Assembly (NCBI GenBank): GCA_004213515.1
Contig: SHAK01000007.1
Span: forward strand, 21,159 to 85,158
Length of the DNA stretch: 64,000 bases
Direction of reading: 5' to 3'
Source: Limisphaerales bacterium
GTDB taxonomy: Bacteria; Verrucomicrobiota; Verrucomicrobiia; Limisphaerales; UBA1096
In this document: positions 9,726-18,370 of the stretch, piece after piece
Numbering within the stretch: the first letter of the stretch is position 1
How the letters are laid out: every line of letters begins with the position of its first letter
Notes under the pieces: generated by a model
Databases searched by the model: none
Seen by the model: the letters and a program-made list of their open reading frames with translations, nothing else
What the model was told of the DNA's origin: nothing
Program-made: the position numbers and the translations under genes

Positions 9726-9779
9726 GGTTCAAATACATACAAGGTTTGCCAACTTTTCGATGTAGAGTAAAGTGGCCCC

Positions 9780-10583
9780 GTGCTTGTAGATTTCACAAAA
9801 ATGAATGGGGCTGGGAACGATTTCGTATTAATTGATAATAGAAAAATCGGGCTTCAATTATCGCAAGAACAAATAAAATATATATGTGATCGACAACGTG
9901 GAATAGGAGCTGATGGTATTATGCTTTTACGAAACGCCGGCGGCGAAGCAGATCTAGGTTGGGATTTTTATAATCAGGACGGTAGTGAAGGCGAAATGTG
10001 CGGCAATGGTGCTCGATGCTTCGCAAGATTTGCCCAAAGCAAATTAAAAAGTAGTGACACCATATCCTTCGAAACTCTTGCAGGAATCATACAAGCCAAG
10101 CTGCAAGGTGAAAATGCAATAATAAATCTAACTCCACCGGAGGACTTGCGTATAGACGATCATATTAGCACCTCACACGGGGAACTTGAAATCCATTCAG
10201 TAAATACGGGTGTACCTCATGCAGTTTTATTTGTTGAAGACGCTGACAAAGCCATGGTCTCAAAGTTGGGTAAGGAAATCCGACACCACGATCATTACTC
10301 TCCAGCCGGCACTAATGTAAATTTTGTCCAATTAACTGGTAACAACTCAATCCATGTTCGCACATACGAACGCGGAGTAGGCGAAACGCTCGCTTGCGGA
10401 ACTGGAGTTACAGCCTCCGGCCTTATTACAGCTAAACTTCATGGATATGCTTCGCCTATCTCGGTTCGAGTTTTAGGAGGAGACTACTTATCAGTAGATT
10501 TCGAAACAGATGGAAATTCTTTCAAAAATATTAAATTAACCGGCCCAGCAGAATTCGTATTTACCGGTCAGATAGAAATTTAA
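9780..10583 (+). CDS. dapF: Diaminopimelate epimerase
   Basis: Converts LL- to meso-diaminopimelate for lysine and peptidoglycan synthesis, without cofactor, using two cysteines. Both are present: GEMCGNGARCFARFA and ACGTGVTASGLI. The N-terminus FTKMNGAGNDFVLID is diagnostic. The GTG start (VLVDFTKM) puts the N-terminus where the family has it; total 267 aa. Upstream is a transglycosylase gene, and downstream is a strong bidirectional hairpin terminator at 10611. Confidence 0.96.
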   Translation: MLVDFTKMNGAGNDFVLIDNRKIGLQLSQEQIKYICDRQRGIGADGIMLLRNAGGEADLGWDFYNQDGSEGEMCGNGARCFARFAQSKLKSSDTISFETLAGIIQAKLQGENAIINLTPPEDLRIDDHISTSHGELEIHSVNTGVPHAVLFVEDADKAMVSKLGKEIRHHDHYSPAGTNVNFVQLTGNNSIHVRTYERGVGETLACGTGVTASGLITAKLHGYASPISVRVLGGDYLSVDFETDGNSFKNIKLTGPAEFVFTGQIEI

Positions 10584-10610
10584 TATTCTTTTAGTAAACT
10601 CATAAAAGAA

Positions 10611-10643
10611 AATAGGCTTCCAAATGGAAGCCTATTAATTTTT
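10611..10643. terminator. Bidirectional rho-independent terminator
   Basis: A perfect 11-bp stem AATAGGCTTCC / GGAAGCCTATT with an AAAT loop (10611-10636). AATTTTTTAC follows on the plus strand, and TTCTTTTATG follows on the minus strand. It lies between the convergent genes dapF (+) and the 173-aa secreted protein (-), and probably serves both. Confidence 0.85.
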
Positions 10644-10660
10644 TACTTTATAAAATAAAA

Positions 10661-11182
10661 CTATATTTTGCTCTTTGGCTTAACACGTTTCATTTCAAGG
10701 CTGTATTCTGAAAAATCAGCAACAGAGCCACTAGCATCAACATTAAATATTTGAAGTTCTATATTATTTTTATCAATAAGTCGGAACCCTACACCCATTG
10801 TTTGAGAATTGCCTTCTCCATCTTTACTGGTGAGCTTCAAAAATGGCATTTCGTCTTTAGGTCCCCATGAACCAGTGTTCTTTTTTCCGTCTTTATTATA
10901 ACCCGTTTGTTCGACTTCACCTGACTCCGGATTAACTGCAATCAAACTATATGATTCACTATTGTTACCCTTAAAGTGGGAAGCAATTACATGGCCCTCA
11001 ATAACCCATTTGAAAGACAAAGAAACCTTGCTTCCATCAACATCACCTTCCCATGATTGAATCAACCATTCAGCTTGGGCTTCTGCAATCATATCAGAAA
11101 GGGATGATTGCGCTTGAATTTGAGGAGCTAATACAAAGCCAACAAACAAAGTTAAAATAGGTATTAATTTTTTAATATACAT
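10661..11182 (-). CDS. Small secreted protein, possibly DUF1579/lipocalin-like
   Basis: A 173-aa protein with a clear signal peptide (MYIKKLIPILTLFVGFVLAPQIQAQ). The mature part has alternating hydrophobic strands, with blocks such as WEGDVDGSKVSLSFKWVIEG and SYSLIAVNPESGEVEQTGYN. This recalls small beta-barrel proteins of the DUF1579 type, which measure how a substance changes relative to a reference, but I do not recognise it with certainty. There are no catalytic motifs, cysteines or metal clusters. It seems monocistronic, with a 134-bp gap upstream to the next sulfatase and a terminator downstream. Confidence 0.7.
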   Translation of the reverse strand: MYIKKLIPILTLFVGFVLAPQIQAQSSLSDMIAEAQAEWLIQSWEGDVDGSKVSLSFKWVIEGHVIASHFKGNNSESYSLIAVNPESGEVEQTGYNKDGKKNTGSWGPKDEMPFLKLTSKDGEGNSQTMGVGFRLIDKNNIELQIFNVDASGSVADFSEYSLEMKRVKPKSKI

Positions 11183-11316
11183 TTTTTATAAGGTTACGAG
11201 GAATTTTATCCTGAAACAAATCCTGTGCTTTCATTGCATTGCAAACAAGGCAAAAAATGGCATGAAATTGTTTCCATATAGTTTTCTTTAAACCTGCTAA
11301 TCAAAAAGCAAGTTGC

Positions 11317-12816
11317 TTAACGGCTTCGGCCATTTGAACGAATTAACTCTAATTTATGGATAAGGCGATCCACCAACTGCGGTTTAAATTTGGCTAAATT
11401 TTTTCTTTCCTCAATATCTAAATTTAAATCAAACAACATGTAGGGTTTTTGAAATGGTTTACCACGAGGCGATTGGCGCCCTCCTGAACCATTGCCAGCA
11501 ATCAGTTTCCATTTTCCACTTCTTAATGCAAACATACCACTGGCACTATGATTGATTACAGGTTCTCTAGGAATTTCCCATTCTTTACCTTTGAAGAGTG
11601 GAAGCCAACTAAAGCTATCTTCTGCCATATTTTCCGAAAGTTTGCTTCCAACGATCTCACTACATGTGGCAAACAAATCAACATGAGCCGTTGTTTTGGT
11701 GCAAATAGAACCCGGCTTTATTACTTCAGGCCAACGAGCAAAAAAAGGCACTCGATGCCCAGCCTCCCAAATATCTGCTTTAGTCCCTCTAAGGACCCCA
11801 TTAGCAGAATGATTCTCTTTATTGTATCGCTGAATTTTGGGATCATTAATATGATCTTCGTTGTCATTTTTATCGTTACGATACATAAAAGATCCGTTGT
11901 CGCTCGTAAAAATTAAGAGTGTGTTTTTTTCTATACCTGCAGTCTTGATAGAATGCATGACTTGGCCAACAGTCCAGTCAACCTGCATTACAAAATCTCC
12001 GTATAAACCAAGTTTTGATTTCCCAATAAAGCGAGGATGAGGCTGAACTGGCTTATGAGGAGCCGTCAAAGGGAAATAAAGAAAAAACGGCTGGTCATTT
12101 ATTGCACCTTCTCGAATAACCCGATTTGCTTCCGATGTAAGATCGTCGAGACAATCATTTATTTTTAATCCAGGCTGACGTGGGCCACTGCGTAAAAAAC
12201 CAGGAAACCCAGCGGATTGCTGCTGAACGACTGGAAGTTCAGTTATATTACCGTCTCTTATATAAATATATGGAGGAAAATCCAGTGAAGCGGGGATAAT
12301 ATATGAAAAATCAAAACCATGCTGATTTGGGCCATTGTTAATTGTTTTTTCATAATTGATTTTTCCCTCGGGAGTTTTTTGAAAATCTAATCCCAAATGC
12401 CATTTCCCGACAATACTCGTATAGTAACCGTTCGAACGCAACATACTTGCTACAGTCTCACGCCCCTTCTCTAATAATGGGGAACTATAACCATTCAAAA
12501 CACCTTTTTTAAGTTTTGATCGCCAAGAGTAGCGCCCTGTAAGTGTTGCATATCTTGTAGGTGTACAAACAGAAGATGGTGAATGCGCATCGATAAAAGT
12601 CATTCCTTGACTAGCCAAGAGATTTAAATTTGGAGTAGGCACCTTTGAACTAGTGTTAATTGACTGTACGTCCCCATAACCCATGTCATCAGCAAGAATA
12701 AAAATAATATTAGGATTAGAAGGCCAAGCTCCTTGGCAAAAGGAAGTTAGTAAAAAAACACTAATCCATTTTGTTTTGATGAATGAATTTAAATATTTAA
12801 ATAATAAATACCTCAT
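11317..12816 (-). CDS. Secreted Cys-type sulfatase (arylsulfatase, S1 family)
   Basis: A 499-aa sulfatase with an N-terminal membrane-targeting stretch (about residues 17-33, WISVFLLTSFCQGAWPS). The fold starts NIIFILADDMGYGDV, with the formylglycine signature CTPTRYATLTGRYSW (Cys84) and a matching VGKWHLGLDFQKTPEG. TSDNGSFMYRNDKNDNEDH carries the Asp-Asn metal site. It differs clearly from the other three sulfatases in its loops and C-terminus, so it is unlikely to be a recent duplicate. Substrate unknown. It is divergent from the sigma-54-promoted gene at 13077 across 260 nt. Confidence 0.9.
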   Translation of the reverse strand: MRYLLFKYLNSFIKTKWISVFLLTSFCQGAWPSNPNIIFILADDMGYGDVQSINTSSKVPTPNLNLLASQGMTFIDAHSPSSVCTPTRYATLTGRYSWRSKLKKGVLNGYSSPLLEKGRETVASMLRSNGYYTSIVGKWHLGLDFQKTPEGKINYEKTINNGPNQHGFDFSYIIPASLDFPPYIYIRDGNITELPVVQQQSAGFPGFLRSGPRQPGLKINDCLDDLTSEANRVIREGAINDQPFFLYFPLTAPHKPVQPHPRFIGKSKLGLYGDFVMQVDWTVGQVMHSIKTAGIEKNTLLIFTSDNGSFMYRNDKNDNEDHINDPKIQRYNKENHSANGVLRGTKADIWEAGHRVPFFARWPEVIKPGSICTKTTAHVDLFATCSEIVGSKLSENMAEDSFSWLPLFKGKEWEIPREPVINHSASGMFALRSGKWKLIAGNGSGGRQSPRGKPFQKPYMLFDLNLDIEERKNLAKFKPQLVDRLIHKLELIRSNGRSR

Positions 12817-12998
12817 AGAAACAAAAACTCTAAGAATTTAATGAGCTTTGGCCAAGCTGACGTATTTGGTAATAATTACCATATTGAAAATATTTTTTGG
12901 GAAATTTTACCCAATGAAGCACAAAAGCATGATGAAATTTGAAGCTAAATCTCATATAACTCATTTATAATCAATAACTTATAATTTATTCATTGTTA

Positions 12999-13014
12999 TG
13001 GCACAAAACTTGCA
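12999..13014 (+). promoter_or_regulatory. Sigma-54 (-24/-12) promoter
   Basis: TGGCACAAAACTTGCA matches the consensus TGGCACR-N4-TTGCW at every specified base. The GG and GC dinucleotides are separated by the required 10 bases. Predicted transcription start is near 13025, about 50 nt upstream of the ATG at 13077. This implies control by an RpoN-dependent enhancer-binding protein, which is not encoded in the window. The 5' leader begins with a small hairpin, TGCGA-TTAATG-TCGCA (13034-13049). Confidence 0.75.
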
Positions 13015-13076
13015 ATAGGTTTATTTTGAAAAGTGCGATTAATGTCGCAAAATTTTAAAACAAATTCAAAATCCAC

Positions 13077-13640
13077 ATGAAAATTAAATCACTATTGATA
13101 GTAAGCGCTTTAGCTGCTGCTTTTGTAGCACCTGAATACGCAATGGCTAAGCCAAAACCTAAGCCAGAAAAGCCGGATTTATCTAAAAACAAGGAAGACG
13201 CCAAGGAAGGTAAAGAACGACCAGAAATCGATCGGGAAAAAATCAAAGAACGTCTAAAGGCTGCTTTTGATAAGCGTAAAAAGAATCACAAGGATGCCAA
13301 AAGAAAGGGCCAAAAAGTTCTTCAAAAAGGAAGAGCATTCGGAAAATTGGTTCGCGACGATGAAAAGGTAAAAGAACTCAGAGATTCTTTCAACGCGGCT
13401 GCCAAAGAACATCACAGTCAGGTTAAAGATCTCCACAAACAACTCAAGGATGCTTCCGACGAAGATAAAGAAGGGTTGCGAGAGCAAATGAAGAACCTTC
13501 GTAAAGACTGGTTCGAAAATATGAAAGGCAATAGAGAAGAAGTTCGTGAGCGCATTAAGGATATTCGCGAGGAATTCAAAAATAAGCGTGACGAAGTTAT
13601 CGATGCTAATAAAGAAGAAGGCGCCGAAGCTGGCGAATAA
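13077..13640 (+). CDS. Lysine/glutamate-rich secreted coiled-coil protein, function unknown
   Basis: A 187-aa protein with a typical signal peptide (MKIKSLLIVSALAAAFVAPEYAMA). A KPKPKPEKPD linker follows, then about 150 residues of highly charged, helix-forming sequence (LKDASDEDKEGLREQ, REEVRERIKDIREEFKNKR). It contains no Cys and only one Trp. The heptad-like spacing suggests extended coiled coils. I recognise no domain. It stands alone between a sigma-54 promoter and a strong terminator, so it is probably an abundant, conditionally expressed monocistronic product. Confidence 0.82.
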   Translation: MKIKSLLIVSALAAAFVAPEYAMAKPKPKPEKPDLSKNKEDAKEGKERPEIDREKIKERLKAAFDKRKKNHKDAKRKGQKVLQKGRAFGKLVRDDEKVKELRDSFNAAAKEHHSQVKDLHKQLKDASDEDKEGLREQMKNLRKDWFENMKGNREEVRERIKDIREEFKNKRDEVIDANKEEGAEAGE

Positions 13641-13662
13641 TTTACATTAATTTTTTTCCACT

Positions 13663-13693
13663 AAGGGCAGCGTTATACGCTGCCCTTTTTTTG
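13663..13693 (+). terminator. Rho-independent terminator
   Basis: A perfect 10-bp GC-rich stem AAGGGCAGCG / CGCTGCCCTT with loop TTATA (13663-13687), continuing into a T run (TTTTTGTTTT). It ends the sigma-54-dependent gene. The opposite gene (DUF1015) ends at 13732, and on the minus strand the hairpin is followed by AGTGGAAAAAAATT, so it is directional. Confidence 0.9.
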
Positions 13694-13731
13694 TTTTAAA
13701 TATTTTCAGAATGGGAAAAAATGCTTCTAAT

Positions 13732-14949
13732 TTAGAGGATTTGATGGCTAAACATACCATCGCGTAACTTAGGTTCGAACCAAGTACTCTTGGGGGGCAT
13801 TATTCCTCCTCCATCTGCAATACTCATCAAGTCTTTAATACTCGTTGGGAATAATGAAAATGCACATGAAAATTCTTCACTATCAACTTGTTTCTCTAAC
13901 TCCATAACACCTCTAATACCACCTACAAAAGCAATTCGCTTACTAACGCGTGGATCTTCAATGCCAAAAATCGGAGCTAAGATGTGATCTTGTAAGATAC
14001 TTACATCAAGCTGCTTAATCGGATCGCTAGAATCAATTATGCTTGATTTCGGTCTCAACGTTTTCCATTGACCATTAATATATAAACAAATTTCATGTTT
14101 GTTTAATGGCTCAGAACGACCGTTCAATTTGATTTCAAATACTTTGCCAAGAGAGTTATGGACTTCTTCTATACTTAAGCCATTTAAGTCTCGAACAACT
14201 CGGTTATAAGGAAGAATCTGCATTTGGTCATGAGGAAAAATAACAGTTAAAAATGATCCGCTGTTTCCCGATCCAGACCGGCTTTGATTTACTCGCGAAG
14301 CGGCAGCACTACGATGATGTCCATCTGCAATATAAAGATTTTGAATACCACTAAATTTTTCCTCAATAAATGTAGTATCCTCACTGGAGGTGACTGTCCA
14401 AGATGTATGCTGCACTCCGTCAGTTGCAGTAAAATCAACGTTCGGATTACCTTCAGTAACACGATTAAAAAGATTATCTAATTCCTTATCAGCCGAATAA
14501 GTTAAAAAAACCGGGCCAGTCTGAGCGTCCAAAGCTTCGAGATGAGAAACTCGATCGTTCTCTTTATCCGGCCTGGTGAATTCATGTTTTCGAATCGTAT
14601 TGTCATCATATTCAGCACAACTGGCTACAGCAACAAGACCAAGCTGAGTATGGCTACCCATTATTTGCCGGTAGAGATAATAGTTTGCTTGCTCATCTCT
14701 TTTGAGAGCTCTTTCAGAAATTAGATGATCTAAATTTTGTCGTGCTTTGGAATATACAAGGGGGTCAGTGATATTGATGCCTAGAGGCAAATCGATTTCA
14801 GGGCGACTAACATGCAAAAAACTCAACGGCCGGCCTTCAGCCATTTGTCTAGCTTCATTTGTAGACATCACATCGTACGGTAGTTCACAAATTTCAGAAG
14901 CCCGAATGGAATCGGGCACGAGAGCAGTAAAAGGCTTAACTGTTGCCAC
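13732..14949 (-). CDS. DUF1015 family protein
   Basis: A 405-aa cytoplasmic protein beginning MATVKPFTALVPDSIRASEICELPYDVMS, the DUF1015 N-terminus. The conserved IADGHHRSAAA block lies mid-protein. The family is widespread and sometimes sits near amino acid metabolism or cell-envelope genes. The DGHHR motif recalls ParB-like nucleotide-binding folds, but no function is assigned here. It starts at GTG, immediately after a terminator-like hairpin and T-run on the same strand. It lies 103 nt after the permease gene at 15053, which may be in a separate transcript. Confidence 0.85.
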   Translation of the reverse strand: MATVKPFTALVPDSIRASEICELPYDVMSTNEARQMAEGRPLSFLHVSRPEIDLPLGINITDPLVYSKARQNLDHLISERALKRDEQANYYLYRQIMGSHTQLGLVAVASCAEYDDNTIRKHEFTRPDKENDRVSHLEALDAQTGPVFLTYSADKELDNLFNRVTEGNPNVDFTATDGVQHTSWTVTSSEDTTFIEEKFSGIQNLYIADGHHRSAAASRVNQSRSGSGNSGSFLTVIFPHDQMQILPYNRVVRDLNGLSIEEVHNSLGKVFEIKLNGRSEPLNKHEICLYINGQWKTLRPKSSIIDSSDPIKQLDVSILQDHILAPIFGIEDPRVSKRIAFVGGIRGVMELEKQVDSEEFSCAFSLFPTSIKDLMSIADGGGIMPPKSTWFEPKLRDGMFSHQIL

Positions 14950-14952
14950 TCC

Positions 14953-14978
14953 AAAAAATTAATACACCAATTAGTGTA
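14953..14978 (-). terminator. Terminator-like hairpin between the sugar permease and DUF1015 genes
   Basis: Minus-strand TACACT-AATT-GGTGTA (5 Watson-Crick pairs plus one G-U), followed by TTAATTTTTTGG. It probably ends the sugar ABC operon. The T-run finishes only a few nucleotides before the GTG of the DUF1015 gene. Confidence 0.45.
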
Positions 14979-15052
14979 GGGCGATTTAAAACTAAGCACA
15001 TATATGTAAATACCGTCTACTGAAGTTAAAAAGCTTACTAAAAATAAGAATA

Positions 15053-15949
15053 CTAATGAACCAGCATCTCGGAAAGAGAGGATTTAAATTTCCTATGGCA
15101 TAATGCAAAAAGTAAGGCTGTAGGAATAAGGGAAAAGGTTGAAGCAGCCATCTGGACTCCTTGAGGAGTGCGTTGGCTTACATCATATAACTTAGCCAAA
15201 GCTAGTGGAAGCGTTTGCTGACTATCAGTGGTCAAAACTAACATTGGAATTAGGTGTTCATGCCACGCAAGAACAAAATGAATCATTGCATAGCTTAAAA
15301 GTGCCGGCCAAATAAGTGATAACAATGTTATAAAAATTCTAAATTCTGACGCCCCACAAATGCGGGCAACCTGAATATATTCCACAGGAATTTTTCGGAA
15401 AATCTGAGTAAAATAAATAACACCCAGACCAGTGATAACTCCTGGAAAAATTACACCAAATATAGAGTCATTGAATCCAAGCGTATTCAGCCATGAAAAA
15501 AGAGGCACAGCAAAAAGTTGCCTTGGAACCAAAATAATCGCTAATACAATAACAAAGAATACATTCTTTCCGAAAAATTTAAGGGTAGCAAAGGCATATC
15601 CAGTCATAGCTGATAGTACTACAGCACCTAGGGCTTGACCAAACGAAGAGACTATTGAATTCATAAACACATCCCTAAAGGGAACCCATTTGCCGAAAAC
15701 AAGATCTTGAATATTCCCAATACTAAATTCATTTGGTAAAAAGGTATCAGCAAGCACTCGCCAGTATTCTGCGTTAAATGGCGACATTGGCCAAATTCGC
15801 AACGGCTGAAAAAACTCATGGTTGGTCTTAAATATTCCCAATACCATCCACAAAAATGGATACAATACCGCCAACAAAAATGGTGCTAAGAGTAACGCTG
15901 AAAAGCTAGACCGAAGGAAACTAGAATGCACAAAATAACTATTTTTCAT
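15053..15949 (-). CDS. Sugar ABC transporter permease (MalG/UgpE type)
   Basis: A 298-aa inner-membrane protein with six predicted transmembrane segments and the EAA-type coupling loop EYIQVARICGASEFRIFITL. Together with the MalF-like protein upstream it forms the translocation pore of a CUT1 carbohydrate importer. The ATG overlaps the upstream stop as TAATG. AAGGAG lies 6-7 nt before it, one of few clear ribosome sites in the window, pointing to coupled translation. The sugar is unknown. Confidence 0.92.
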   Translation of the reverse strand: MKNSYFVHSSFLRSSFSALLLAPFLLAVLYPFLWMVLGIFKTNHEFFQPLRIWPMSPFNAEYWRVLADTFLPNEFSIGNIQDLVFGKWVPFRDVFMNSIVSSFGQALGAVVLSAMTGYAFATLKFFGKNVFFVIVLAIILVPRQLFAVPLFSWLNTLGFNDSIFGVIFPGVITGLGVIYFTQIFRKIPVEYIQVARICGASEFRIFITLLSLIWPALLSYAMIHFVLAWHEHLIPMLVLTTDSQQTLPLALAKLYDVSQRTPQGVQMAASTFSLIPTALLFALCHRKFKSSLSEMLVH

Positions 15950-16842
15950 TAATGTCTCCTTCTTAAAAATATAAAGGCAAAAAGAGCAAATAGCATTATT
16001 GGCAAAAGGCTTATACTTATTGCAGCAGCAGACCCATACTCAAAAAATCGTGTTTTTTGAAATATATAAGAGATTGTCAGTAATCCAGCATCAGCAGTGC
16101 CTCCAGAACCTCCGAGCAGGACAAAAGCACCAGAAAACAATGAAAAACCATCGACTATTAAATAAATAGAAACGAATACTAAAACCGATCTTAACTGAGG
16201 AAATGTGACATACCTAAAATGATTCCATCGACTACTTGTCACTAGCTTTGCCACCTCGTAATAAGTCTTTGGAATACCCTCCATTCCAGCCATAATAAAA
16301 AATGTCATAAACCCTGTCCATCGCCAAACAGTTTGAAGGACTAGTCCAATGAGAATAAAATCAGGATCCTTAAGCCAGTTGATAGAATTTAGGCCAAGAG
16401 GAAGAATGAAGAGTTGATTCAATAATCCTTCTCTTCCATGAAACACCATAAGAAAAAGCGTCGCGAGTACTGCAGGTGGCGTCAATGCAGGTAGCAGCAA
16501 TCCAAAAGTTAATAATGGACGTAACTGCCGAAAGGTCGATTGAAGTAAGTGAGCCAACCATAGTGACAATGGTAAGATTAAAAAAACTGAAGCTATTGTA
16601 TATATAAAACTATTTCGAATAGATTTAAAATAACGTTCGTCATTGGCTAAAGCATAATAATGTTCAAATCCTACAAACTCTACAGCTCCTAGACCATTAG
16701 ATTCTAGGCTCATCTTTACTCCACTGATTAATGGTGTTAACCAGAAGAGAACTAGGAACAAAAGAAACGGAAACAAAAATATAAATGGAGCCCAACCCAC
16801 ACCGCCTGAGGCCTTATGTTCAGGCTGGGTTCTTGTTTCCAT
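15949..16842 (-). CDS. Sugar ABC transporter permease (MalF/UgpA type)
   Basis: A 297-aa inner-membrane permease of the CUT1 family. After a short cytoplasmic N-terminus, hydrophobic segments begin at about residue 18 (FIFLFPFLLFLVLFW). The coupling loop is PKTYYEVAKLVTSSRWNHFRYVTFPQL. It partners the MalG-like protein directly downstream (1-nt stop/start overlap). The binding-protein gene lies 18 nt upstream. Confidence 0.92.
   Translation of the reverse strand: METRTQPEHKASGGVGWAPFIFLFPFLLFLVLFWLTPLISGVKMSLESNGLGAVEFVGFEHYYALANDERYFKSIRNSFIYTIASVFLILPLSLWLAHLLQSTFRQLRPLLTFGLLLPALTPPAVLATLFLMVFHGREGLLNQLFILPLGLNSINWLKDPDFILIGLVLQTVWRWTGFMTFFIMAGMEGIPKTYYEVAKLVTSSRWNHFRYVTFPQLRSVLVFVSIYLIVDGFSLFSGAFVLLGGSGGTADAGLLTISYIFQKTRFFEYGSAAAISISLLPIMLFALFAFIFLRRRH
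15956..15960 (-). promoter_or_regulatory. Shine-Dalgarno site of the malG-like gene
   Basis: Minus strand AAGGAGACATTAATG: AGGAG is separated by 6 nt from the ATG at 15949. It lies inside the end of the malF-like ORF. It supports the chosen start and coupled translation. Confidence 0.75.
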
Positions 16843-16860
16843 CTTTATTTTTTAAAAAAT

Positions 16861-18138
16861 TCAAAAGCCAGGCTCAGCTGCCTCTAGCATATTTTTCATT
16901 TTATCAATCACTTCTGCAGGCTTTAACTCTCCATATATTAGAGAATTAAAAAAAGTCTCCTGAAAAAGAAAAATAGCCTTAGCTCGGTTTGGATGGCCCA
17001 CTACTTCAGGAACTTCATTTGAGAGTTTTACAAGTAACTCCCCAAATCTTTGATTACTAAAAAACTCATTAGGCTGTAATAAACGCTCGTCCTTCCACGC
17101 TGGCATGTATGCTGGAAAACTATTCCCATCAAGAAAGCGTCTAGCATTCGACTCTTTATCAGTAATAACAAATTTGATGAATTCCCAAGCTTCGTCTGGA
17201 TGTTTACTTCCCTTGTTAATCATCAATCCCTGACCAGCAAAAGTGGAGGTGCGACGACTAAGTTTTCCATTTGGCAACTTCCAAGCTGGTAAAGGCATCG
17301 CTCCCCATTTGCCTTTAAGGTCTGGCGTAAACTGCTGAAGCATGTCTAAGCCATACCAGTCAGCTCCTACCACAGTAAGTACTTCTCCAAATTGAACTGC
17401 ACTATTAAAAAAAAGTGGGTCAAAGATAGAAGCACGCTCGGGCACCATTCCAACACCAGACTTTTTAAGGTTTTGCAGCCAAGCGAGAATCTCAATGGCG
17501 GCCTCTCTGTCAGGATAAACAGAACCATCTTTACCAAAAAGATCACTATCACGTTGACGAAGTAGAATACCAAAGTATGTAGGATCAAGGGCAATCATGG
17601 CTTTACTATGATCTTTAACGACCTTTTCACCAATCGAAACGAATTTATCCCAAGTCGTTAGACTAATAGGATCAATATTTAACTCCTTTAGAAGATCTGA
17701 ACGATAATAAAGCACCATAGCACTTAGCGACTGCGGTAACCCATAAGTTTTACCCTTGTAAGCAAAAAGATTCTGACGACTTTTTGCTATGTCTTGATTA
17801 AGTTTAGCCTTTTTAATTCTATCACTCAGATCCAAAAACGGGACATCTCCAGCTAAAAACGCACCAAAAAGAACTTCGTCAAGTTGCACAACATCTGGAG
17901 GATTAATACCTGTCTTAACAGAAACAGCTAATTTTTCTGGCATTTCGCGAAAGCCAAAAGCCTGAACCTTGGCTTCAAAATCCTTATCAACAGTGGCCTT
18001 GTATAGTTTGACCATGTTTTCATAGTATAGTTGGTCCTGAAAGGAACTAATCCAAATATCAAGCGGTTTGGCCTGCAGCGAGCCCATAAAAACAAAACCC
18101 AAGATCATCAATCCTCCAAATGCTTTATTGATTTTCAT
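16861..18138 (-). CDS. Extracellular sugar-binding protein of an ABC importer
   Basis: Periplasmic solute-binding protein, family 1 (MalE/UgpB-like). The track begins at 18192, but the ATG at 18138 starts the natural signal peptide (MKINKAFGGLMILGFVFMGSLQAK), giving 425 aa. The mature domain begins PLDIWISSFQDQLYYENMVKLY. GLPQSLSAMVLYYRSDLLKELN is the usual hinge region, and HPDEAWEFIKFVI is typical of the C-lobe. It is first in the binding protein-permease-permease operon. The cognate ATPase is probably the UgpC-like gene at 20251, on the same strand beyond the CotH gene. Confidence 0.92.
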   Translation of the reverse strand: MKINKAFGGLMILGFVFMGSLQAKPLDIWISSFQDQLYYENMVKLYKATVDKDFEAKVQAFGFREMPEKLAVSVKTGINPPDVVQLDEVLFGAFLAGDVPFLDLSDRIKKAKLNQDIAKSRQNLFAYKGKTYGLPQSLSAMVLYYRSDLLKELNIDPISLTTWDKFVSIGEKVVKDHSKAMIALDPTYFGILLRQRDSDLFGKDGSVYPDREAAIEILAWLQNLKKSGVGMVPERASIFDPLFFNSAVQFGEVLTVVGADWYGLDMLQQFTPDLKGKWGAMPLPAWKLPNGKLSRRTSTFAGQGLMINKGSKHPDEAWEFIKFVITDKESNARRFLDGNSFPAYMPAWKDERLLQPNEFFSNQRFGELLVKLSNEVPEVVGHPNRAKAIFLFQETFFNSLIYGELKPAEVIDKMKNMLEAAEPGF

Positions 18139-18370
18139 AAGATAAAATGCGACGGGAAAAATCTCCCGAAGTAACGATAGAGTCAATGCCATAGAAGACT
18201 CAATATTAGTTTTGCTTCATTTTAAATAAAATCAAAAAATCCATAATCAAAGTTCTCTTTTTACTATTATTTTAAAAATTCACACATAATAATATTTTTA
18301 TTCAAATTGATAAAACGTACATCCCAAAAGTGAAGATTAAATTCATTTAACAAAAAATAGATTAAGATTT

